DNA of 64,000 nt, taken from the NCBI RefSeq assembly GCF_048128805.1, contig NC_136020.1:14118739-14182738 (forward strand), given 5' to 3'. Of this stretch, positions 27,001-35,567 are shown piece by piece. Within the stretch, counting starts at the first letter, position 1. Each line of letters opens with the position of its first letter. A program made the position numbers and the translations under genes. The notes beneath the pieces are model-generated. The model was not told the DNA's origin. It did no database searches and saw only the letters and a list, made by a program, of their open reading frames with translations. Origin of the DNA: Centroberyx gerrardi (Eukaryota > Chordata > Actinopteri > Beryciformes > Berycidae).

Positions 27001-30000
27001 AAGGAAAGCAAAAGATCGAAAAGACCAAAAGGAGGGAGACAGAGAGAGGGAGCGATAGACAGACAACAAGGACATTATGACAGTAAGACATCTGCACAGT
27101 CAGAAATGAACAGCACAGCCCAAAAATCATAAGCGTTGAAGGGAAATAAATACCACTCGCATTAAAGTACTAACATGAATGCCAGTGGTTGTCAACCATG
27201 CTGCCATTGACGCCCAAGAGTATGCAGGTTTTCATTCCAATCAAAGACTACACCAGTTGATTTCTTGAATTACTTCATCGTCTCTGGTTGACAATGCTGC
27301 AGTGTTTGGCTAGAATAAAAAACAGCATACGCTACACAACCACTGGCTAGACAACAGTGCATATTACAACAATGACGGCATAAAGAGTGAATAAAATAGT
27401 CATTCACTCATACGCTCTGTCCAAGTTGAGGATGGCTTGCACTAGTGTGTCGTCTCCGCCCTCTGGGAGGGATCTGGGCGCTGGGTAGATGCCCTGGTTT
27501 CGCACGCTGTGAGGGGGTGGCGCTCGAGTGCTGAAGGAGAAAAAAACACATACATGTGGCTCAGCTATAGACACACACACACAAACATATAACATGATAA
27601 CAAATACCACTTGATGGATGCTTTTATTCAGATAGTTTCATCCATCCACACATGCATTTTTAGCATAGGTGACGTCAGTGGGATGTGAACCCCTAATCCT
27701 TGCAGTGGACCAACTCATGCCCAACATACAACACACACCCAATACACTCGCACCTAATACAATAGCATGGGTATCTTCTGAAATAAGAATTGGAAATGAA
27801 CAGGATGAAGATGTAGTCTTAGTCTATGAACACACACAAGCCAAATATGGTTACAAGTCAGCGCGCAGCCTAAATGTATGAGGTGGAACTCGTCCAACAG
27901 CTAGATAATGGTCGAAAAATGCAGACAAAACTGTTTCCGTCCCTGTTCTTTGTCAGGAACCTGACCTGACTCCAAACAGTTATCCAGGCAGGAGCGACAC
28001 AACTAGTCTGAGGAGGATAAAGAGGCTCTTTTCCCAAATGTCATTCAGGTTAACGCATGAGAACAAGAAAGGTAATAGAGGGAGAAGGGTATCACTGCGT
28101 GTCCCTCTGTACTCTGCCACTGTGTGTGTGTGTGTGAGTGTGTTCGTAGGGGAGTGCAGAGGAAACCATGTACAGAGCAACACAGCATCCAGAGTGGTTG
28201 AATATGCAAGAAGACGGTAGTGGTGAGGTGGCTATGTGAAATGTGTGTGAGGAGAAAGAGTGAGTTCCTGCATATCTTTCACTTCAAAATGCCATACCAT
28301 TTCTAGACACTAATTTCTTGACTGGATTTGAAGATCTTGGTTGGTGTTTAATATAATGTATGCTGATGGTGGTTGGGTAATATGACAGTCCACAAAGCCA
28401 TATCACACTAAAGCCAAAGATTATGATTCACAACAACAAAATATCGCCAATTATGACACGATAGTAGGTCTACAACAAAGTAAAATGTGTATGCATACTT
28501 TTACAGACATTTTGTACAACTCCCTGTATCCCTTGTAACCTCTGGCGCCCAGTCTGACTGTGCCCCCCAACGCCCCTGACCTCTGACCTCTAGTCATACC
28601 AAACCCACCAATCAGCAGCCCGGAACTGACCCCAGTGCCCTTTAACAACCACAGTGTGTGTTTGGAGTGACAGCCTACGTAGCCCTGTCTGCCTGATGAG
28701 CTGTGAAAGTAGTCAGTATACGTCTGACTTCCCAGCCTGATTTAGCTACTGAATGAGAACAACATTGTTTTTATTTAATTATGGATCCACTCCAGACTAA
28801 GGCTAGGTATTGAAATGTGATGCCTGTTAGCGCCCTGGCAATTTTCAGTTATCAATACCATTTAAGGGATTGAAAGATATTTGAATTCTTACAATGAGAT
28901 TAGACCTCTAATTTGCAACTGGTTTCTGCATATATTAATCAAGAATATATATTGAGCAAGGTCTGTTTCTATTTAGCAAAGAAAATGGCGTTTAACATGT
29001 AACACAATGATGCATTCTATTGCATGATAAAATGCTTTCATACAACATAGAAAGGTACTGAAAAAACGTACTTTAGAACCTGCATTGATATCAAAATATT
29101 TCCCAACGATTGCCAGCAATAGTCAAGTTCAAAATAGGTGTGTTCGTGGTGGGGCCCTACGTGACCAGCGCAGCAATATGCTGTGAGTGAGTTTGTGTCC
29201 CTGGAAGAGAATAAATTTACTCAATATGGGTTTCTGGATGAAAATAGTTTAAGAATCCCTGTAGCAGAGCCTTACTCAGAGGAGACGGGAGTCTGGCTCC
29301 CCATGAAAATTTTCATTTTAGCCTTTTAGCCGACACTCTTATCCAGAGTGACTGAGTACAAATAAGTACAACAGTACAATAAGCTAGATTCTTAGATCAA
29401 CAACTTTACAAGCAACCGATAGTAAGGAGTGCAAGGGTCACAGCCACAGCGAGCTGACAATAGATGACATTACCGATACTATGACATACTATTACTTAAA
29501 TAACTGCAGAACCAGAGCCAAGGATTTCAAATGAATACTGTAAACCAATCTGTAGCCTAGCGTTCTGCAACCGAATCTGTGGCCTAAATGTGGACACTGT
29601 TCCGCCATGAGCCACTGCTGGACTGAAAAGATGTCTGAGCTCTAACAGTGTGGAGCTGAGCGAGCCTTGAGGCTGGTACTGCAGGAAAACTGAATAAGCT
29701 GAGACAGGCCAATATGGGTCAGAGCAGACCATGATTTATGCTCGGTGCTATGTAAACAAACATTTCACATAGGGATACTGAAAACGGAGGCCTACTGCTG
29801 CGGAGACCCCCCCCCGGGCGAACCATAGGAAATAAACACAGCGGACTTGTTCAAAACTCAGATGCCTGGAAAAAGGCCGTCCCCTGCTGTTCAACAAGAT
29901 AACACCAAACTTTCATGAGCAATAACGCTTATGAAATATAACTTGAAAGACAGGATTACATATTTGGAAAAACATAAGCCCCCTTAAAAAAAAATATCTT

Positions 30001-30877
30001 TTCAGAGAAGCAAGCGCTAGAAAAGAAGCAGCTTACCCAAACTCCATAGGCCGTCCTGTGTGTGGATCCTCTCTGGGTACTCTGTAAGGATAATCCTCCT
30101 GCAATACACAGTAAAACAGGCCGATCAGATTTTTGACATGAAATGATAGGAGAGACATTACAGGATAGAAAAACCCCATGCTTGAAAAGCTACACACAGA
30201 AGTGAAAGGAAATTAAGAGTTGAAAAGACAAAAAACACATAAAATGGCATAAAATCCATTATGATGGACTTTAATTGTCCAAGAGGCAAATTTATAGAGC
30301 AAGGATAGGTAGATATATGTACCAAGGTTCTGTGTAGGAGATATGGCTTGTAAATCTTTCAACTTGAACCTTTAACTACAGCGCCCTCATCTGGCCAAAT
30401 GTGCAATTTTTGTATGAGGCTTGGAGGTAAATTCCTTGGTCATGTTTCAGTGTTTCATGGTTTTTAGAGCTCCAATAGGAAATTTACTATCAACAGAAGT
30501 GTCAGCAGCTAGGTGAATTGTGTAGGCACACATGTGCTGTGACTGAACAAAAGTTATTTCCAGTGCTTTCCAAGCTTTCCGTTGATTTAAAAAGAAAATT
30601 AAAATAAAATAATTCAAGACCTGGAAATTATCAAATTAAATGTCCATACTTTTACACACTTCTCTGTGCATGAGTGCATGAGTTTGGGGGATAAACAAAC
30701 TGCCTGGAAAACAATAGAGCTTCAGCCCAAGGGGTTTGAATTTCTAATTACTACTTAAGAATAAATGTCTTCGAAGCATAACTATTTGTGTTGCCAACAC
30801 TAGGGGGTATTATATATGACTAATCTACTATACCCTGTTGATGCCTCTTATTAATTCAAATGTGTGTGTCCGTTACC

Positions 30878-30928
<51 letters not shown>

Positions 30929-33900
30929 AGGACATTAATGTATGCTGAACCATGTCCATCCCCTTTAGGAGGCAATTTACATCGAACCTTGCACATGGAA
31001 ATATCTTATGGACTGTCACGTTATAATGTCATCCAAAGCAAATGGGTTTACATTCTGTGTTCAACATGATGCTCCAGACACAAAGCGACATGGGTTAAAG
31101 TGATGCTGAACTTTGGTAGTACCTTGGGTTGATACACCCCAAAATCGGCAATTCTCTGTTACCTGTTGCTCTGGTAGAGACGATTGGGTTTTTTTCTCTC
31201 TCCATTCACTGCCATTGTGTTGCTTAACAGGTTTGAAAATTACACTTTTAGCACACAAACAAATGCGAACAAAGCAGATTCTAACAATATATTAAAAACT
31301 AGTAAGGTACTGTTGCTCGGTGTGGTTAAGTGAATCGCTTCCTTAATGTTATTAAACCTGTCAGTTTGAACAAGTGTAACACCGAAATTGTTCCGACCGA
31401 ATTCCTGTTACACTTGTTGCGATTCACTTAAAAACATTTCAGCAGACTGACAAGTTTTTAAAATATTGTCAAAACCTGCTTTGTTCGTGTTCGTTTATGT
31501 GCTAAAGGTGTCATTTTAAGACCCGTTTCGCCACATAATGGCAGTGGACAGAGAGAAAAGAAAACGCCAATTCTAAAATCTCCGTCTCTACGTTAGCCGG
31601 AGCCGATTTTGGGGTTAGGCTAAGCTATATCATGTCCAGGACGCTACGCTACACAACCCAAGGTACTACCAAAGTTTAACATCACTTTAAGCTCTGACCT
31701 CACACACCAAGTCGACTTTTCATCATTTATATGTGCAAAATAAACGAAAACAAAAATACAAATTGTATGACAGTAATCATCTCACCCTTCTTGAAGGTGG
31801 GACAGTTCTGCGCTCAGCGGGGAAATGAAGGCCGTCGCCATGGTAGCCCCGTTGATCATCGCCATGGTAATTGCGTGGGCCACCTCCATTAGGGAAAAAG
31901 CGGGGACCTCCATCGTATTCATACCCGCCGCGGCCATAGTCATCCTCTGGTCTGCCAAACGGCCCCCTCCTCTCCACCGCCCCGGCTGCTCGCGGGTACG
32001 GCACCTAACATGATGGGTACATTTTGTTATTTGTAGCTAATATTTCGTTCTTTTTCACTATTTTTGTTGGGATAAATATAATTTTATTCTGTCGTTTGTG
32101 AAAAGTTGTTTATTTAGACACTGCCACACCAATTATTTGGTTGCCTCTGATTTTTTTGGGAATGTTAAGATTCAAAATTCAATACTGTTGTCAACAAAGC
32201 TGACTGGAATTTGTCTCAGTGCAGCTCAAATGAAAGAAACACAGAAACAGTCAACAGTGCCAAGCATTACATGCCTACTATTCACAAATGACAAACATTC
32301 ACATTAAGAAGTCCATACTAAATAAGAAAATGGTTAATACCAGATCACTTAGTCCACAAGTCCTCCTCAATCCAAGTTTGACTTGTTGCACTCTCCCAAT
32401 AGAATAGTAATAGTACAGTCCATAATGAAATAAAATAATTAAATAAATAAATAGATAAATAAAAGAGCCTGTGTGCTTTCTAAGAGTCCTCTCAGCTAAC
32501 CTAACTGAGGTTCAAGTGCTTGATGGCTTCTGGACAGATAGCGTAGAGCAGTTCAATCTCCTTCCTGATGGAAGCAGCAGGAAAAAGGAAGCAGACCGTG
32601 TGGACGGGGCTTGTGGACGCTTTCTTTGCTTTGGAGGAGAAGTCGTACCTAGGATTTTGGATGCTGTGTGTAAAACCGCTTTCCAAATGCAGGGGTGATT
32701 ACATACCACACCTGTCAATTCCTAGAGATTTTCCCTTTCAAAGTTGCATACATTTTCTAGACTATTTCTTCACTGGATTTGAAGATTTTGATCACTGTAC
32801 AATACGATGTATGCTGATGGAGGCTAGGCAATATAACTATCAACTAGGACATGAAGCTCTATTGAAGATTGCTCATTACAACAAGAAATATCGCAGCCAA
32901 ATCATGTCTAACACTACATAAACTATGCAGTGATATGTATTGGGACAGAATAATAATATTTTTCCAAACTTCTCCAGCCGTTTTCATGCAATTTCCATAC
33001 TTTTCAAAAACTGGCATTTTTAAATTCATTCTCTCTTCTTTTCCAGACCTCTGTCTGTAGAAGTGAGTCAGGGCTTCCTGACTGACTCGAGCTCCAGGTC
33101 GTTATCCCAGCATCAATTTATCAGCTTGCTGACCTCTCTGATAAGCTGTCGAATCATTACTGTTTCCCCGATTATCAGGAAGATTAAGATCTTTGTACCG
33201 GACGTGCTTGGCTTTAAAGTCAGTGATCATCCACAGACCCTACCAGAATCCATGGCTGTCTTTAGCATAAAGCTTATGTGCTGAGGGCCAACTGATTGAT
33301 TTTTCCTTCATGTTTCTAAATACAAATGTATTTTTTCCCCACACTCATCAAATTTGTTCTTACAGTCATCCAGTCATAGAGACAAATTCTGAGTTCATGT
33401 AAATGTATTTGGCATTGTCAAAAGTAGCACTTCTGGCATATGGAGTCACTGTCAACATGCCTACTTCTGAATGTGAGAGCAACGTCAAAGGCAATATGCA
33501 GAGGAAAAAAAGGAGTAAAAAAATGACAAAATATCCTCATGTATCAAACAGACTCTCACCGGTCTCTCTGGTATAAAGCGTTCCTCGTACACGTCTCGTA
33601 TGCTCCTTTCTCTCCTGTACGTCACTGCAAAAGGCAATGAAGGAAGGAAATGTACAGTGTTATCATCCAGACATAGTGCCACAAAATAAACAGCCTACAA
33701 TTCCTTGCTCTGTTTCCAGGATCGTGGTTGACATGTTTCCTACAGATTTTCCATTTTGACTATTTGACTGAGTTTCATGATTTTGATAGGTGTTGTTCAT
33801 TAGGGACGTACAGTATGTTCATAGTAACTGTGGGCAATCTGACTGTCAACAAGGCTACCACACCCTATAACTGAGGATAATTCTTCACAACACAAATATT

Positions 33901-34315
33901 AGAGTATGTACAATGGTAATGGGCCAAGAATTACAAAACATAGTATCAGAACTGAACAACAGTTCCTAAGAGGTTCCTAACAGTCTGAACAACAGTTTTA
34001 CTTTTCCAGACTTTTCCAAGACCTGGAAATTACCAAATTCATTTTTCATACTGTTCCTGACTTTCCTGACCTGTATAGGGTTGATCCAGTGTTTCCTCTG
34101 CAATTGTGGCAGTTGCAAGAAATTTGTTTTCAGTTCCTCCCTCATCTGCAGGCATTTTGGTCCTAGTTTTGGCTCTAGAGCAAGTTGCAGCACTGAAACT
34201 ATGGTTGTTTTGAGTCTTAAATAAATAAAAGTTTTAGTTGTTTTCTTGCTTTAGTGCTAAACTGCTGCTGGATGAATGTAGGAGGGAGGAAAGGCGGGTT
34301 GGTCACCAACTTACT
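11001..34315 (-). CDS. pphln1: Periphilin 1, HUSH complex subunit
   Basis: Nuclear RNA-associated protein; in mammals it joins TASOR and MPP8 in the HUSH complex that silences retroelements. Minus-strand coding exons, 5' to 3': 34315 (only the A of ATG), 33624-33560, 32004-31786, 30098-30037, 27530-27414, 26773-26592, 22946-22891, 18018-17881, 11195-11001. All joins keep frame and give 344 residues. The protein starts MTYRRERS, like the human MAYRRDE start. It has a Gly/Asp/Arg/Tyr-rich N-terminal part (23-95), a Ser/Arg-rich block with SPHSRSGSSVSSRGYSPDR (about 186-204), and the conserved C-terminal helical domain (about 265-344) with VYRQDCETFGMVVKML and ERCLEDLKHFISELDEVV. The start codon is split by an intron. 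A segment of the human protein (the ASKWAAEKLE region) was not found, so one exon may be missing or unrecognised. Convergent with prickle1 and divergent from zcrb1. Confidence 0.92.
12290..12505 (+). repeat. Degraded SINE-like fragment
   Basis: The stretch with CCTTGAGCAAGGCAGTTAAG resembles the middle of the tRNA-derived SINE copies at 41955 and 43370, which carry CCTTGAGCAAGACACTGAA. It is diverged and its ends are unclear. Confidence 0.35.
14951..15038. repeat. Long pure (GT)44 microsatellite
   Basis: 88 uninterrupted bases of GT in the last pphln1 intron. The open frames across it are repeat translations. Purity and length suggest a highly polymorphic locus. Confidence 0.97.
15215..15350 (+). 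mobile_element. MITE family B copy (GCCACCAGCC type), truncated
   Basis: TTAATACCAGCCACCAGCCG followed by ACCACTTTGGCAGGTAACCA and CCATTATTTGAAGGGTC is shared with copies near 16975, 26250 and 51820 (+) and 45930 and 23985 (-). This copy runs directly into a family A copy at 15350. Confidence 0.6.
15350..15655 (+). mobile_element. MITE family A copy (TTTTCCAGACCTG type)
   Basis: Shared order: an inner block TTCTTRACTGGATTTGA, a CAACAAGGCTAT-like block, then ACATGGAAATAATTAAATTA and CTTTTCCAGACCTGCATAA. The same order appears near 24983, 28264, 32712 and 33735. A non-autonomous DNA transposon is the likeliest origin; no protein is encoded. Confidence 0.6.
15985..16285 (+). mobile_element. MITE family A copy
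   Basis: Contains CATTTTCCAGAACTTCTTGA, a TTTGAAGATT block and GATGTATGCTGA, matching the family A internal order. The right end is diverged. Confidence 0.5.
16975..17165 (+). mobile_element. MITE family B copy
   Basis: AACAGCCACCAGGAAAATGC, CTACTTTGGCAGGTAACTAA, CCATCATTTGTAGGTCCTGT and GGCTGGTAAAATAGTGAAAG match the other family B copies in the same order. Confidence 0.6.
17690..17848 (+). mobile_element. tRNA-derived SINE-like copy
   Basis: A box-B-like CAGAGGTTTGACATCTGCAA is followed by ACACTGAACTACTTGCTCAC and TCTGGATAAAAACATCAGCT, the order seen in the copies at 41955 and 43370. It lies just below pphln1 exon 18018-17881. Confidence 0.55.
18640..18968 (+). mobile_element. Non-LTR retrotransposon ORF tail (LINE remnant)
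   Basis: The plus-strand frame is open for about 110 residues. It has the layout QDVVDEAC, AAQAEQRGWEARERPVEVEC, CGFVAASSLLRRLGIRGQE, ASEAVKNCSQWLWLTRKD. This pattern (RGW..R..PVEVGCRGF, SL...LG..G, AA...S.WLW..R) is typical of the extreme C terminus of LINE polyproteins that are abundant in fish genomes. No reverse transcriptase lies upstream, so it is a 5'-truncated copy. It is antisense to pphln1. The clade is not certain. Confidence 0.7.
20765..20960 (-). mobile_element. SINE-like copy, reverse orientation
   Basis: TTTACATTTAAGGCGTTTAG is the reverse of the family tail (CTAAATGCATAAAATGTAAA). It is followed by reversed middle and box-like parts (GGGATGAAACCTTCCAGTGA). Diverged. Confidence 0.5.
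21750..21880 (-). mobile_element. SINE-like copy, reverse orientation
   Basis: GGCATTTAGCTGACGCTCTT ATCCA begins the reversed tail. GGGGTCAAACCTGTGACCTT is a reversed box-B-like region, and AACCACTAGACCAATG a reversed box-A-like region. Confidence 0.65.
23985..24155 (-). mobile_element. MITE family B copy, reverse orientation
   Basis: Reversed family B blocks: TTTAGAATAGAAAGAGACCT, CCAAATGCTGGTTTGTTACC TGCC and AGTAACAATTTACCATC. Confidence 0.5.
24983..25235 (+). mobile_element. MITE family A copy
   Basis: It begins with TTCCTACACATTTTCCTTTT and ends with ACATTTCCAGACCTGTGTAG GAACC, so the two ends are near inverted repeats (GGTTCCTACACA... against ...TGTGTAGGAACC). Inside are the family blocks GATGCATGCTGA and CTTGTGCAATTTTCATACAT. 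This is the best copy for defining the element. Confidence 0.65.
25662..25775 (-). other. Candidate pphln1 cassette exon
   Basis: On the minus strand, TTGGCTTTGCAG ends at 25776, and 114 bases follow with a possible, weak donor (CAAG|GTTGGA). Entry and exit phases both fit the flanking exons 26773-26592 and 22946-22891. Inclusion would add 38 residues without shifting frame. The segment is visibly GC-richer than its surroundings. I do not recognise the peptide, and the frame stays open beyond the proposed donor, so this is only a candidate. Confidence 0.3.
26250..26450 (+). mobile_element. MITE family B copy
   Basis: Starts GGCAGGGTGGGGATTTAACA, then CCAACCACCGGCCAAATACT, CAAACCATCCATCATTTGGA and GTCTGGTAAAATAGTTAAAG. 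A clear family B copy about 140 bases beyond the pphln1 Ser/Arg exon. Confidence 0.65.
27186..27303. mobile_element. Short hAT-like MITE (CAGTGGTTGTCAACC termini)
   Basis: Left end CAGTGGTTGTCAACCATG; the right end CTCTGGTTGACAATGCTGCA GTG is a rough inverted copy. The core GCAGGTTTTCATTCCAA and ACTACACCAGTTGA recurs near 38580-38620 upstream of yaf2. Confidence 0.55.
28264..28510 (+). mobile_element. MITE family A copy
   Basis: GAGTTCCTGCATATCTTTCA, TTTCTTGACTGGATTTGAAG, ATGTATGCTGATGGTGGTTG and CACAAAGCCATATCACACTA follow the family A order closely. Confidence 0.6.
29310..29450 (-). mobile_element. SINE-like or MITE tail fragment
   Basis: TTTTAGCCGACACTCTTATC CAGAGTGAC is the reversed tail found in many fish repeats. 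The rest (CAAATAAGTACAACAGTACA) resembles the fragment near 535-650. Confidence 0.45.
30540..30665 (+). mobile_element. Partial MITE family A copy
   Basis: CAGTGCTTTCCAAGCTTTCC, then TTCAAGACCTGGAAATTATC AAATTAAATG, match the right half of family A. Confidence 0.4.
30883..30927. repeat. (CA)n microsatellite in pphln1 intron
   Basis: Pure CA repeat of about 45 bases. Confidence 0.95.
31095..31690. mobile_element. Fold-back (long inverted repeat) element of about 600 bp
   Basis: The left arm begins TTAAAGTGATGCTGAACTTT and the right arm ends AAGTTTAACATCACTTTAA, its inverse. Most of both arms pair: GGTAGTACCTTGGGTTG, CCCCAAAATCGGC, CACTGCCATTRTG, CTTTTAGCACA and GAACAAAGCAG occur in both, inverted. 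A short inner palindrome (TAAGTGAATCGC with GCGATTCACTTA) lies at the centre. TTAA borders both ends. No ORF of note, so it is probably a non-autonomous DNA element. Confidence 0.85.
32712..33056 (+). mobile_element. MITE family A copy
   Basis: CACCTGTCAATTCCTAGAGA, TTTCTTCACTGGATTTGAAG, GATGTATGCTGATGGAGGCT and TTTTCCAGACCTCTGTCTGT are in family order. One of the more complete copies. Confidence 0.6.
33735..34082 (+). mobile_element. MITE family A copy
   Basis: GTTTCCTACAGATTTTCCAT, TTTTGATAGGTGTTGTTCAT, CTTTTCCAAGACCTGGAAAT and TTTCCTGACCTGTATAGGGT follow the family A order. Confidence 0.6.
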
Positions 34316-34367
34316 TGTTGACTGGAGGGCTTCTGTGAAGCAGTGTTACAGAGATCTTCAACGCAAT
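34315..34367 (-). other. pphln1: pphln1 5' UTR exon ending in the A of the start codon
   Basis: Minus-strand exon from 34367 (after TTTCTACAG) to 34315 (before GTAAGTTGG). Its last base A joins TG at 33624-33623 to form the ATG. The rest is 5' UTR. Confidence 0.75.
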
Positions 34368-35196
34368 CTGTAGAAAGATAAAAACAGAGCAACACTATAT
34401 GAACATAGTATAAGATGTGAGAGTATCTAAACTCTTGTCTTGAGAAAAGTCTTCATAGTGTAGACTATAAAAGTAAAAGACTAATTTCTTCTTTTTTTCC
34501 AGTAATGTGGAAAACAAAATCAGCTGTGTTTTGCCACAAGTTCAACAATATGTCAACTAAAGATAGGAAACACTGCTGGGAATTGAGATGGGATCCAGCC
34601 ATTCAGCTAGCTGAGGTTACTTCTTCAGACTAGATACACTGCACTGATTGCTACTGCCAGTGTATCCCGTGTGTGGATGAGTCAAACAAACCAAAAGGAT
34701 TTATAACGTTATCCAGCTAAGATAAAATGCTGGATTAATATGCACTGAAACCAAAGCGAGTGCAATTTTACTTAAACTAGGTTAAGAGGAATTTGCTAAC
34801 AGGCATGTTAAACGTTAAGGTGAATATCCAGGTGACAAACATTGACAAACACGTTACTACACCTAGCACTAACGTTACGCAAGTTACATAGCAGCCAGCT
34901 AACCTTTGAGTTGGAAAACAACACAACATGTTGTGTGTGCATGTGGTTAACTATCTAGCTAGCTAGGTCCATTTAGAACGGACGGGTAATATTGCTAATT
35001 AGCTAGCATCCGTCTATTTTGCAAAGATCCACGCGTTTTATTTTATGTGAAAGAGAGCTAGCTAGCCGATACTGTCAAACTAATAATTTAAAATAAATAT
35101 ATACAACGAATGATAGTCTTTAATAGGGTAACATGCGTTATGTAACGTGCACAAAAGGCAAATTTACGCCATGTAAGATAGGAAAATACTCTCACC

Positions 35197-35403
35197 TTCC
35201 CGTAGCCTTTCCCGGTAGCGTCACAGAAAGCGGCTTTTCATTGGATGACAGCCTAACACGTCATTATCCTGCGACGCCTTGGGTTCAGCAGCTGGACGTC
35301 TTTTTGCTAAATCAACATTACCTGCAAATGACCGTAATATTCTCTTTTCCAACTACTTTTTCTAAATAACTAGGTATTTTTTTAACGGTGGGGTGAACGG
35401 TGG
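35197..35403. promoter_or_regulatory. Shared divergent promoter of pphln1 and zcrb1
   Basis: On the minus strand, a first pphln1 exon probably ends at 35196 (CGGGAAG|GTGAGAG). On the plus strand, a first zcrb1 exon probably ends at 35403 (GGTGG|GTAAGTC). Both start sites must lie in these roughly 200 bases, so the genes are head-to-head. A CCAAT box reads on the minus strand at 35240-35244. There is no TATA box. Exact start sites cannot be fixed by eye. Confidence 0.7.
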
Positions 35404-35567
35404 GTAAGTCGTTTGTTTAATTGATTCAGCTGGTTGCAGTAAGCTCAAGATGAAGTTAGCTGTTTAGCTGTGTCTGTTAACATTTGAATGTGTATCAGTT
35501 GGCTGTGTTGTGATCACTGTTGATCCATCTGTCTTACAGTGTCAGTCCCTCGTCAAATGAAAGCAGT

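Larger units (their letters stand above)
26774..30036 (-). other. pphln1 introns on either side of exon 27530-27414
   Basis: Two introns (27413-26774 and 30036-27531). They contain a short hAT-like element near 27186-27303, a family A copy near 28264-28510, and a SINE-like tail near 29310-29450 beginning TTTTAGCCGACACTCTTATC. No additional exon is supported. Confidence 0.7.
30099..31785 (-). other. pphln1 intron with fold-back element
   Basis: About 1.7 kb; donor GTGAG below 31786, acceptor TATTGCAG above 30098. It contains a partial family A copy near 30540-30665, (CA)n at 30883-30927 and the large inverted repeat at 31095-31690. A CTCF-like GCGCCCTCATCTGGCCA occurs near 30382-30398. Confidence 0.75.
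32005..34314 (-). other. 5' pphln1 introns with MITE copies
   Basis: Introns 33559-32005 and 34314-33625, interrupted by the start exon. Two family A copies occupy about 32712-33056 and 33735-34082. The stretch 33060-33300 has no recognisable repeat or gene. Confidence 0.65.

Noticed and set aside
35133-35369. 78-codon plus-strand ORF across the pphln1/zcrb1 promoter
   Set aside because: It covers the promoter and the antisense of the pphln1 first exon; there is no similarity, and zcrb1 has its own well-matched start at 35568.
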